DNA of 8,464 bases, taken from assembly GCA_021163905.1 (NCBI GenBank), contig JAGGTG010000080.1, forward strand, positions 1 to 8,464. Reading direction: 5' to 3'. A program made the position numbers and the translations under genes. The stretch comes from Candidatus Aerophobota bacterium. GTDB lineage: Bacteria > Aerophobota > Aerophobia > Aerophobales > B3-G15. The notes below the pieces were generated by a model. That model saw nothing but the letters and a program-made list of their open reading frames with translations. It was not told where the DNA came from and searched no databases. Position 1 is the stretch's first letter, and each line of letters begins with the position of its first letter. Below, piece by piece: positions 1 to 6,170 of the stretch.

Positions 1-3
1 AAT

Positions 4-125
4 CAACCAAACAAACCAAAGTAACCAAACACACCAGACAGACGAAATAGACGAAACAGACGAGACAGACGAGAAGGACGAAATAGACGCAATAGACGAG
101 ATAGACGAGACAGACGAGACAGACG
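4..125. repeat. Degenerate 9-bp tandem repeat (13 units plus a partial)
   Basis: From base 4 the sequence divides without indels into thirteen 9-bp units followed by a partial AGACG at 121-125. The first units read CAACCAAAC, AAACCAAAG, TAACCAAAC and ACACCAGAC. From base 40 they become AGACGAAAT, AGACGAAAC, AGACGAGAC and close variants, so the consensus drifts from an ACCAAAC type to an AGACGARAY type along the array. The + strand is nearly free of T (six in the first 125 bases). The left end may continue beyond the window. No coding or CRISPR-like structure is seen: there are no spacers and no palindromic repeat. The array ends about 48 bp upstream of the operon promoter. Its function is unknown; slippage-generated minisatellite DNA is the simplest reading. 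Confidence 0.85.
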
Positions 126-143
126 TTTTACCGGGCAGCCCTG

Positions 144-168
144 AAATTTTCCCGAAACTGGAAAATTT
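144..168. other. Perfect 9-bp inverted repeat next to the operon promoter
   Basis: AAATTTTCC at 144-152 and GGAAAATTT at 160-168 are perfect complements around a 7-nt loop. The right arm ends 4 bp before the predicted -35 hexamer at 173. It could be a weak terminator for something upstream (only a broken T-run follows) or an operator for the regulator encoded immediately downstream. The sequence alone does not decide between these. Confidence 0.5.
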
Positions 169-172
169 ACTA

Positions 173-200
173 TTTACAAATTAAAGATTTTTGATAAAAT
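173..200 (+). promoter_or_regulatory. Sigma70-type promoter of the hexuronate operon
   Basis: TTTACA (173-178) and TAAAAT (195-200) are separated by 16 bp. A TG at 192-193 gives an extended -10 (TGA-TAAAAT). Transcription would begin near 207, leaving a leader of roughly 24 nt that carries only the AGGAG ribosome site (219-223) before the ATG at 231. It is the only convincing promoter found in front of the six-gene operon. Confidence 0.6.
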
Positions 201-204
201 GTTT

Positions 205-214
205 TTAATATTAA
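205..214. promoter_or_regulatory. Candidate operator: 10-bp palindrome at the transcription start
   Basis: TTAATATTAA is a perfect palindrome lying just after the -10 box, across the expected start of transcription. That is a usual place for repression by GntR/FCD dimers, and the first gene of the operon encodes such a protein. The site is short and purely A/T, so chance occurrence in this AT-rich leader is quite possible. The inverted repeat at 144-168 is a competing candidate operator. Confidence 0.25.
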
Positions 215-230
215 TACCAGGAGTGAACAG

Positions 231-893
231 ATGACCCAACTGATAAAAGAAGGCTTGATGGATCAAATTTATAATATACTGAGGCAAAGAATAATTAATC
301 TCCAGCTAAAGCCGGGTGCGAAAATAGATATAGGAAAAATTGCCACTGAATTTGATATAAGTGAAACTCCGATACGGGATGCTCTTAAGAAGCTATCCAA
401 AGATGGCCTTGTTAAAATTGAGTCAAGACGTGGTTATTACGTTGTTAAACTATCAAAAAGGGATATTGAGGAAATATACGATTTAAGAAAACTTCTGGAA
501 AGTTACGCATTTAGCTCTTCCATAAACAACATAAAATCCTCTGAGCTTGATGAATTGAGAGATATGTGGATAAATATGAAAAATAAAGGTAAGCATAGAA
601 TAGATCCTCAAGAATTTTATCTTACCGATCAGGAATTTCATTTAAAAATAGTTAAAAGATGTGAAAATCACTGGCTACAGAATATTTTTTTCCAAATTTA
701 CGATCTCGTGAGAATCTGTCAGCATATGTATATGGATATTAAAAGTGCTCTGGATGAACATATAGCAATTGTAGATGCCATCAAGGAAAAGGATATAGAT
801 AAGGCAAAAAAACTCTTAGAGCTACATATTGATAGGGCAAAGAAGAGGATTTTACGATCTATGGAAAAATTGGAGGAAAACATTGATGAGTAA
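231..893 (+). CDS. GntR family (FCD/FadR subfamily) regulator, probable hexuronate-responsive repressor of this operon
   Basis: A 220-residue DNA-binding protein of normal length for FCD-type GntR regulators. Residues 10-75 form the winged helix: the recognition segment SETPIRDALKKLSKDGL (44-60) and the wing RRGYYV are typical. Residues 80-212 match the all-helical FCD effector domain. D133, H137, H177 and H199 are placed like the metal-binding residues of that family, where a bound metal helps hold a small acid ligand. The ATG at 231 is preceded by AGGAG at 219-223 with a 7-nt spacer. The gene is first in the operon and overlaps uxaE by 8 bp, so it probably controls its own operon in response to a sugar-acid intermediate (inference). 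It resembles the UxaR-type regulator that accompanies uxaE in Thermotoga. The family is certain; the ligand and whether it represses are inferred. Confidence 0.88.
   Translation: MTQLIKEGLMDQIYNILRQRIINLQLKPGAKIDIGKIATEFDISETPIRDALKKLSKDGLVKIESRRGYYVVKLSKRDIEEIYDLRKLLESYAFSSSINNIKSSELDELRDMWINMKNKGKHRIDPQEFYLTDQEFHLKIVKRCENHWLQNIFFQIYDLVRICQHMYMDIKSALDEHIAIVDAIKEKDIDKAKKLLELHIDRAKKRILRSMEKLEENIDE
872..876 (+). promoter_or_regulatory. Ribosome binding site that sets the uxaE start
   Basis: GGAGG inside the last codons of the regulator lies 9 nt before the ATG at 886. No comparable site precedes the in-frame ATG at 829, which would lengthen the protein by 19 residues unlike the family. This supports the internal start and an ATGAGTAA stop/start overlap (886-893). 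Confidence 0.7.
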
Positions 894-2379
894 AGAGTCT
901 ATTTTACAGATCTTTTCTGAAAAGTATAAAAATAAGTATAGGGTTTACCCTGATTCTTTAAAAGAGGGAAAGAACAGTTTTTTCTTCATGGTTAGAAATG
1001 ACAAGAGTAAATACCTTATTATAGTTGGCAATTCTGATATTTCGGGAAAGTTTGAGGGAGAGTTTTTAGGTAAACTAACATTAAATAAAAAAACTCTATC
1101 TGTTAAAATGGCCTATCTTAATCATCGCAATCTTAGCCTGCTTCAAGAGATATTTCCTTATCTTTATCCTTCTCCCGCAGGTCTTAAGAAAAGTTTTGGA
1201 ACTGGGGATAGATTAGGAATAGCAACTCCTGCCCATATTCAGGCATTCAAAGACAAGGACATTTTTCCAGTTCTGGCTCAACAATCTGCAAGGGAAAATG
1301 CGAGGACAGGAAGAACATGGCAGCAGGTTCTGGATGAGGCTATATGGGGTTGTTTTGAAACTGGATATGAGGGGAAATTTGGAGCAGATGCCGACCATGT
1401 AAAAAAAATTGAGGATCTAAGTAAAGCTGTAGATTGTGGATATACGATGTTTACCATAGATCCGTCTGACTTTGTTAAAGATGACATACAGCAGTTGAGT
1501 GAGAGAGAAAAGGATGAAATTTATAACAGGATTTCAGAAAAGGATAAACTGGAAAAATTGTATCTGGATAAAACCTACACCGTAGGAGGAAAAAAATTTC
1601 ACTTTGATGCAAGATCCCTGCGTGATATTGTTATTACATATTTTAAAGCTCTGCAACATGTGGTAAAGTGCTACGGATTTCTCAAGGATTATAAAAAAGG
1701 TGGCTTTGATTTTGAGATTTCAATAGATGAAACATCTTTCGCAACTTCTCCCCTGGCTCATATATTTATAACAGAGGAACTGCACAGAAGGGGGGTGAAT
1801 TTTCAAAATCTTGCCCTTCGTTTTATAGGAGACTGGCAAAAGGGAATAGATTATATAGGTAATGTGGATGAATTTGCCGGAGAGCTCTCTTATCATGCAA
1901 TCATTGCAAAAAATTTTGGACCTTATAAGCTTTCCCTGCATTCTGGAAGTGATAAATTCTCAGTGTATCCCACTTTTGCAGAAAAAACTCAAGATCTTTT
2001 CCATATTAAAACTGCTGGAACCAGCTGGCTGGAGGCTGTTAGAGTAATAGCTGAAAAGGATCCCTATCTTTACAGACAAATTCATCACTTTGCCCTTGGC
2101 AATTTCGAGAAAGATAGAGCCTCCTATCATGTAACTACAGATCTATCCCGTATTCCTGAGGTGGATAGACTTCCCGATGATGAGCTCAAGGGCCTTTTGG
2201 ATCAACCAGATTCCCGTCAGCTAATTCACATAACCTATGGTTCAATTTTAACTGCAAAGGATAAGAAAGGGAATTTCCTGTTCAGAAATCAAATTTACAA
2301 AGCTCTTTTCAAGTATGAGGATGATCATTACAAAAACGTCTCTTCTCATATTAAGAAACACCTTAATTTATTAGCTTGA
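886..2379 (+). CDS. uxaE: Tagaturonate/fructuronate epimerase UxaE
   Basis: A 497-residue cytoplasmic enzyme that interconverts D-tagaturonate and D-fructuronate (EC 5.1.2.7), joining the galacturonate and glucuronate branches without a tagaturonate reductase or altronate dehydratase. Motifs recognised as UxaE-like are GTGDRLGIATPAHI (105-118), GADADH (166-171), DPSDF (192-196), an acidic block SIDETSFATSP (279-289), RFIGDWQKGIDYIG (312-325) and LSLHSGSDKFSVYP (349-362). The conserved Asp, Glu and His residues in these segments are the likely metal and substrate ligands. Length agrees with the family. The ATG at 886 is chosen from the GGAGG at 872-876. It follows the regulator with an 8-bp overlap, implying translational coupling, and is followed by a 49-bp gap before the SDR. 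In Thermotoga maritima the homologue was shown to be an epimerase of this type. Family confidence is high; activity here is by homology. Confidence 0.88.
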   Translation: MSKESILQIFSEKYKNKYRVYPDSLKEGKNSFFFMVRNDKSKYLIIVGNSDISGKFEGEFLGKLTLNKKTLSVKMAYLNHRNLSLLQEIFPYLYPSPAGLKKSFGTGDRLGIATPAHIQAFKDKDIFPVLAQQSARENARTGRTWQQVLDEAIWGCFETGYEGKFGADADHVKKIEDLSKAVDCGYTMFTIDPSDFVKDDIQQLSEREKDEIYNRISEKDKLEKLYLDKTYTVGGKKFHFDARSLRDIVITYFKALQHVVKCYGFLKDYKKGGFDFEISIDETSFATSPLAHIFITEELHRRGVNFQNLALRFIGDWQKGIDYIGNVDEFAGELSYHAIIAKNFGPYKLSLHSGSDKFSVYPTFAEKTQDLFHIKTAGTSWLEAVRVIAEKDPYLYRQIHHFALGNFEKDRASYHVTTDLSRIPEVDRLPDDELKGLLDQPDSRQLIHITYGSILTAKDKKGNFLFRNQIYKALFKYEDDHYKNVSSHIKKHLNLLA

Positions 2380-2416
2380 GTTTTTGAAGTGAGGTAAATA
2401 ACCAGATAAACGAATT

Positions 2417-2423
2417 AAGGAGG
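2417..2423 (+). promoter_or_regulatory. Strong ribosome binding site for a TTG start
   Basis: AAGGAGG is a near-perfect anti-16S match lying 5 nt before the TTG at 2429. No ATG or GTG in frame is near a comparable site, and the SDR fold needs the sequence from this point, so TTG is the start. It sits in the longest gap of the operon (2380-2428), where no promoter or terminator was recognised. Confidence 0.75.
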
Positions 2424-2428
2424 AAAAA

Positions 2429-3253
2429 TTGAGAGAAATCCTGAATATATTTAATCTTGAAGGTAAGAAGGTGATAGTTACAGGAGGAGCTGGTATTCTT
2501 GGTTCTGCTATAGCTAAGGGGATGGGCAAAGCCGGAGCCGAGATAGCTATCTGTGATATTGTTAGCACAGAAAAAGTTATATCAGATCTTAAAAAAGAAG
2601 GTATCAAGGCAAAGGGCTATTATATAGATGTTATGGATAGAGAGAAAATAAAGGTCTGTCATGATGAGGTGCTGAGTGATTTTGGCAGGATTGATATTCT
2701 TTTAAATGCAGCAGGTGGAAATATCAAGGAGGCAACTACATCGGAAAGCTTAAGTTTTTTTGATCTTTCTTTATCTGCTCTGGAAAAAGTTGTTGGACTT
2801 AACCTTTTTGGAGGAGCAATTCTTCCCTGCCAGATATTTGGAAAAACCATGGTAAAAAACAGGGAAGGAGGTTCCATAATAAATATCTCCTCTATGAGTG
2901 CTTTTCGTCCTTTAACCAGGATATGTGGATACTCGGCTGCTAAGGCTGCTGTAAGTAACTTTACCCAGTGGCTTGCTGTTCATTTTGCCACCGAGTATAA
3001 TAGGAAATTAAGGGTAAATGCCATTGCTCCAGGATTTTTTCTTACAAGGCAAAATCGTTATCTTTTGTTAGATGAAAAGAATAATCTCACCCCCAGAGGG
3101 AAATCCATAATAGCCCATACTCCTATGGGTGAGTTTGGACAACCGGATGATCTCATTGGTATCTGCATTTATCTTGCATCAGATGCATCCAGATTTGTAA
3201 CCGGAGCAGTTATTCCAATAGACGGAGGATTTAACGCCTTTTCAGGAGTGTGA
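2429..3253 (+). CDS. uxuB: SDR D-mannonate oxidoreductase (fructuronate reductase), UxuB/YjmF type
   Basis: A 274-residue short-chain dehydrogenase. It carries the nucleotide loop TGGAGILG (18-25), an acidic D43 at the end of beta-2 (favouring NAD(H) over NADP(H)), LLNAAGGN (91-98), and the tetrad N125, S155, Y168 and K172 (YSAAK). The segment NAIAPGFFLTRQNR (197-210) resembles the Bacillus YjmF/UxuB mannonate oxidoreductases rather than generic fatty-acid or gluconate-5-dehydrogenase SDRs. Expected reaction: D-fructuronate + NADH to D-mannonate, using the product of UxaE. Translation starts at TTG with AAGGAGG 5 nt upstream. The stop TGA (3251-3253) is adjacent to the kinase start, so the two genes are coupled. 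The exact substrate is inferred from motif and neighbours; another hexonate dehydrogenase remains possible. Confidence 0.8.
   Translation: MREILNIFNLEGKKVIVTGGAGILGSAIAKGMGKAGAEIAICDIVSTEKVISDLKKEGIKAKGYYIDVMDREKIKVCHDEVLSDFGRIDILLNAAGGNIKEATTSESLSFFDLSLSALEKVVGLNLFGGAILPCQIFGKTMVKNREGGSIINISSMSAFRPLTRICGYSAAKAAVSNFTQWLAVHFATEYNRKLRVNAIAPGFFLTRQNRYLLLDEKNNLTPRGKSIIAHTPMGEFGQPDDLIGICIYLASDASRFVTGAVIPIDGGFNAFSGV
3244..3248 (+). promoter_or_regulatory. Ribosome binding site deciding the gluconokinase start
   Basis: AGGAG within the final codons of the SDR gene lies only 1 nt before GTG 3250 but 7 nt before TTG 3256. Normal spacing therefore favours TTG 3256. Choosing GTG 3250 instead would add two residues and make a 4-bp GTGA overlap with the SDR stop. 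Confidence 0.55.
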
Positions 3254-3255
3254 AA

Positions 3256-4737
3256 TTGGAAGGGGAAGTTTTTATAGGTGTTGATATAGGAACAGGAGGA
3301 GTTCGAGCAATTGCCTTTAATTCAAAACTGGAACAACTTTCCTCATCTTACCAGGAGCATACCACTATTTCATCCAGGGAAGATCAGGCAGAACAAAATC
3401 CTCATGAGATTTACTCCAATCTTATATCTTGCTTAAAAGATGTATCTCAACCCTACAAAAAAATTACGGGGATAGGTTTTTCCTCTATGCTTCACTCCAT
3501 TATGGGAGTGGATGAAAAGGGAAATCCTCTCACCCCTCTTTATCCTTTTACCGACAATCAGGGAAAGAATAAGATAAAAAGGATAAAAGAAGAACTACCC
3601 ACATTTTATAAAAAGACCGGATGTCCTCCTCACCCTATGTACCCAGCGGTCCAGATCCTGTGGCTAAAAGAGGAAAAACCTGACATTTTTAAAAAAATAA
3701 AAAAATTCCTCTCTATTAAAAGTTTTATCCTGCAAAAGTTAACAGGAGATCTTGTAGAGGATAGCTGCATTGCTTCTGGCTCAGGGCTTTTAAATATCCA
3801 TAAGTTATCCTGGGATGAGGAGATTTTAAATTTTCTCTCCTTATCTGAAAAAAATTTCCCCCGGGTGGTACAGGTAACTGAAAAGCTTACTATAAAATCT
3901 GTATCTGGATTAAATAATTTAAGGGGAGTACCTGTTTATCCCGGGGCAGGAGATGGAATGCTGTGTCACCTTGCAAGTGGAGGACTTAAGAAGGGACATC
4001 TTTCCTCTACTGTTGGGACAAGTGGGGCGTTGAGAATAGCCACTCATAAGCCTTTTCTTAACGAGAAAGAGAGTATATGGTGCTATCATTTTTACAAAAA
4101 CTGGTGGGTGAGTGGTGGAGCTATTCATAATGGAGGGATAACTCTGCGCTGGTTTAGAGACAGATTATGCAGGGAGGAGGCTGAAAAGGCAAAAAAAGAA
4201 GGGATGGATATCTATGAGTTATTTGATAAATGGGCAGGAGAGGTTTCTCCAGGAGCAAAAGATTTAATATTTCTCCCCTTTCTCGCCGGAGAAAGATCTC
4301 CTAACTGGAATCCCAGAATGAGGGCTTGCTTTGTAGGTTTAGGTCTCCATCATGGGAAGAAGGAGATAATTCGCAGTATTATGGAAGGGGTTATGTGTAG
4401 GATGAGAGCAGTGATGGAACTTCTAAAGCCCAGCTTACCGGAAAAAGTTGAGATAAGGGCAAGTGGAGGTTACACAAAGAGCAGACTCTGGCTTCAAATA
4501 CAGGCAAATCTTTTTAAAAATGTTATAAAGGTTCTCCAGGAAGTAGAAGCTGCAAGTCTTGGTGCAGCTATTATAGCAATGTTTGCCCAGGGAAGGTTAA
4601 ATAGCTTAGAAGGTTTTGAGCCGAAGATAAAAGAAGTGATAACCCCTGATGAAGAGGAAGTTAAATTATATGCAAGAGTCTACAAAAAACATATTGACCT
4701 TTACCGGCGTCTTGAAGGATACTTTTCCGGGGGTTAG
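3256..4737 (+). CDS. gntK: FGGY-family carbohydrate kinase, probable gluconokinase
   Basis: A 493-residue ATP-dependent sugar kinase with both FGGY domains complete. Seen: the first phosphate loop DIGTGG (10-15), AEQNP (45-49, characteristic of Bacillus-type gluconokinases), the catalytic Asp D233 in PGAGDG, TVGTSG (252-257), GGIT (293-296), FLAGERSPNWNP (342-353), ASGGYTKSRLW (402-412) and EVEAASLGAA (429-438), the last two belonging to the ATP-binding C-terminal domain. Expected reaction: D-gluconate + ATP to 6-phosphogluconate (EC 2.7.1.12), immediately used by the next gene, gnd, 10 bp downstream. Start TTG 3256 is preferred on ribosome-site spacing; GTG 3250 is the alternative. FGGY kinases vary in substrate (xylulose, fuculose, glycerol), but AEQNP, FLAGERSP and the gnd neighbour favour gluconate. 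Confidence 0.83.
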   Translation: MEGEVFIGVDIGTGGVRAIAFNSKLEQLSSSYQEHTTISSREDQAEQNPHEIYSNLISCLKDVSQPYKKITGIGFSSMLHSIMGVDEKGNPLTPLYPFTDNQGKNKIKRIKEELPTFYKKTGCPPHPMYPAVQILWLKEEKPDIFKKIKKFLSIKSFILQKLTGDLVEDSCIASGSGLLNIHKLSWDEEILNFLSLSEKNFPRVVQVTEKLTIKSVSGLNNLRGVPVYPGAGDGMLCHLASGGLKKGHLSSTVGTSGALRIATHKPFLNEKESIWCYHFYKNWWVSGGAIHNGGITLRWFRDRLCREEAEKAKKEGMDIYELFDKWAGEVSPGAKDLIFLPFLAGERSPNWNPRMRACFVGLGLHHGKKEIIRSIMEGVMCRMRAVMELLKPSLPEKVEIRASGGYTKSRLWLQIQANLFKNVIKVLQEVEAASLGAAIIAMFAQGRLNSLEGFEPKIKEVITPDEEEVKLYARVYKKHIDLYRRLEGYFSGG

Positions 4738-4747
4738 GGAGGGAAAA

Positions 4748-6157
4748 ATGCAAAAATCAGATATAGGAATAATAGGAATGGCTGTTATGGGACAGAATCT
4801 TGCTTTAAATATTGAAAGCAGAGGATTTTCTGTGGCTGTTTATAACAGGACAGGATCAAGAACAAAGGAGTTTATTCAAAAAAGAGCAAAGAATAAAAAT
4901 ATTGTTGCCACTTATTCTATTTCCGATTTTGTTAAATCTTTAGTTAGACCTCGTAAAATTTTACTTATGGTTAAGGCAGGAGAGGCAGTTGATATTTTTA
5001 TTGAAAAAATCATTCCCCTTCTTGATGAGGGAGATATAATAATTGATGGGGGAAACTCTTATTTCAAAGATACTGAACGTCGCTATAAAATAGTGGAAAA
5101 TAGAGGTTTGCTTTATCTTGGAACAGGTATCTCTGGTGGGGAGTACGGGGCACTGTATGGTCCTTGCATAATGCCAGGGGGAGATAAAAGAGCCTATCAA
5201 CAGGTAGAGGATATCTTTATAAGTTGTGCTGCTCAAACGGAAGATGGCCCCTGCTGCACTTATCTTGGTCCAAGTTCTGCGGGTCATTATGTAAAAATGG
5301 TCCATAATGGAATTGAGTATGGGCTGATGCAAATTATTGCTGAGTGTTATCATTTAATGAAACTTGGTTTAAAAATGAGTATTGATGAGATTCAGCAAAT
5401 TTTCAATCAGTGGAATTCAACTGAGCTTGGCTCTTATTTAATGGAAATAACCTCTGATATTTTTACTAAAAAAGATGATTTAACGGATAAACCTCTTGTT
5501 GAGGTTATTCTGGATAAAGCAGAGCAGAAGGGAACAGGAAAATGGACGTCTCAATCAGCTCTTGATCTTGGAATACCTATTCCCACCATTACTGCGGCAG
5601 TAGATGCAAGAATTATAAGTAGTTTTAAGTCTGAAAGAGCAACTCTTGCCGAAAGATTTAAAAGGGAGAAAAAAAATTGGAAAGTAGATAAAGAAAAATT
5701 TTTATCCAACTTAAAAAATGCCTGTTACATCTGTATGATATTATCCTATATACAGGGAATGCACCTTTTAGCCGCAGCTTCGGATAATTTTAACTATGGG
5801 GTTGATTTAAGTGAGGTTGCCAGAATCTGGAAGGGGGGCTGTATAATCCGGGCAAAACTTCTTGATATTATTAAAAATATCTACAGGAAAAATCCCGGCC
5901 TATCAAATCTTCTTTTATCAGACGAGCTTCGAGAAACTATTTTCAGGAGATCGGTTGATCTTCGTAAGGTACTGATTGAGGCTAAAACGTGGGAGGTTCC
6001 TACACCGGCAATGAGTGCTTCTTTAAATTACTATGATGCCTACAGAATGGATACTCTTCCTGCTAATTTAATCCAGGCCCAGAGGGATTATTTTGGTGCT
6101 CATACATACCAGAGAGTGGATAGAGAGGGGATTTTTCACACAAGCTGGCAAGCGTGA
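4748..6157 (+). CDS. gnd: 6-phosphogluconate dehydrogenase, decarboxylating
   Basis: A 469-residue enzyme of the long, homodimeric Gnd/GndA type, catalysing 6-phosphogluconate + NADP+ to ribulose 5-phosphate + CO2 + NADPH (EC 1.1.1.44). The Rossmann loop is GMAVMG (10-15), with NRT at 33-35, the arginine being the usual NADP selector. The signature GISGGEYGALYGPCIMPGG (127-145) is followed by the catalytic segment KMVHNGIEYG (183-192) with K183, H186, N187 and E190. QKGTGKWTS (260-268) and the C-terminal tail QRDYFGAHTY plus RVDREGIFH, which reaches into the partner active site, are present, so the gene is complete. Minor departures are C140 where Ser is usual after GP and L193 where Asp is common after EYG. 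GGGAGGG (4737-4743), 4 nt before the ATG, sets the start; a 33-codon in-frame extension overlaps the kinase and is not family sequence. Confidence 0.95.
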   Translation: MQKSDIGIIGMAVMGQNLALNIESRGFSVAVYNRTGSRTKEFIQKRAKNKNIVATYSISDFVKSLVRPRKILLMVKAGEAVDIFIEKIIPLLDEGDIIIDGGNSYFKDTERRYKIVENRGLLYLGTGISGGEYGALYGPCIMPGGDKRAYQQVEDIFISCAAQTEDGPCCTYLGPSSAGHYVKMVHNGIEYGLMQIIAECYHLMKLGLKMSIDEIQQIFNQWNSTELGSYLMEITSDIFTKKDDLTDKPLVEVILDKAEQKGTGKWTSQSALDLGIPIPTITAAVDARIISSFKSERATLAERFKREKKNWKVDKEKFLSNLKNACYICMILSYIQGMHLLAAASDNFNYGVDLSEVARIWKGGCIIRAKLLDIIKNIYRKNPGLSNLLLSDELRETIFRRSVDLRKVLIEAKTWEVPTPAMSASLNYYDAYRMDTLPANLIQAQRDYFGAHTYQRVDREGIFHTSWQA

Positions 6158-6170
6158 AAGGAGATTCAAA

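Noticed and set aside
4..125. CRISPR array
   Set aside because: Repeat units are 9 bp and contiguous, with no unique spacers and no cas genes nearby.
829..885. 19-codon N-terminal extension of UxaE from ATG 829
   Set aside because: It lies inside the regulator gene, has no ribosome site and no resemblance to UxaE; GGAGG at 872-876 serves ATG 886.
4649..4747. 33-codon N-terminal extension of Gnd
   Set aside because: It overlaps the kinase in another frame, and the Gnd family begins with the Rossmann strand right after ATG 4748, which has its own GGGAGGG site.
4961..5353. 130-residue open frame on the - strand within gnd
   Set aside because: No ribosome site, no recognisable family, and it lies opposite the conserved catalytic core of gnd.
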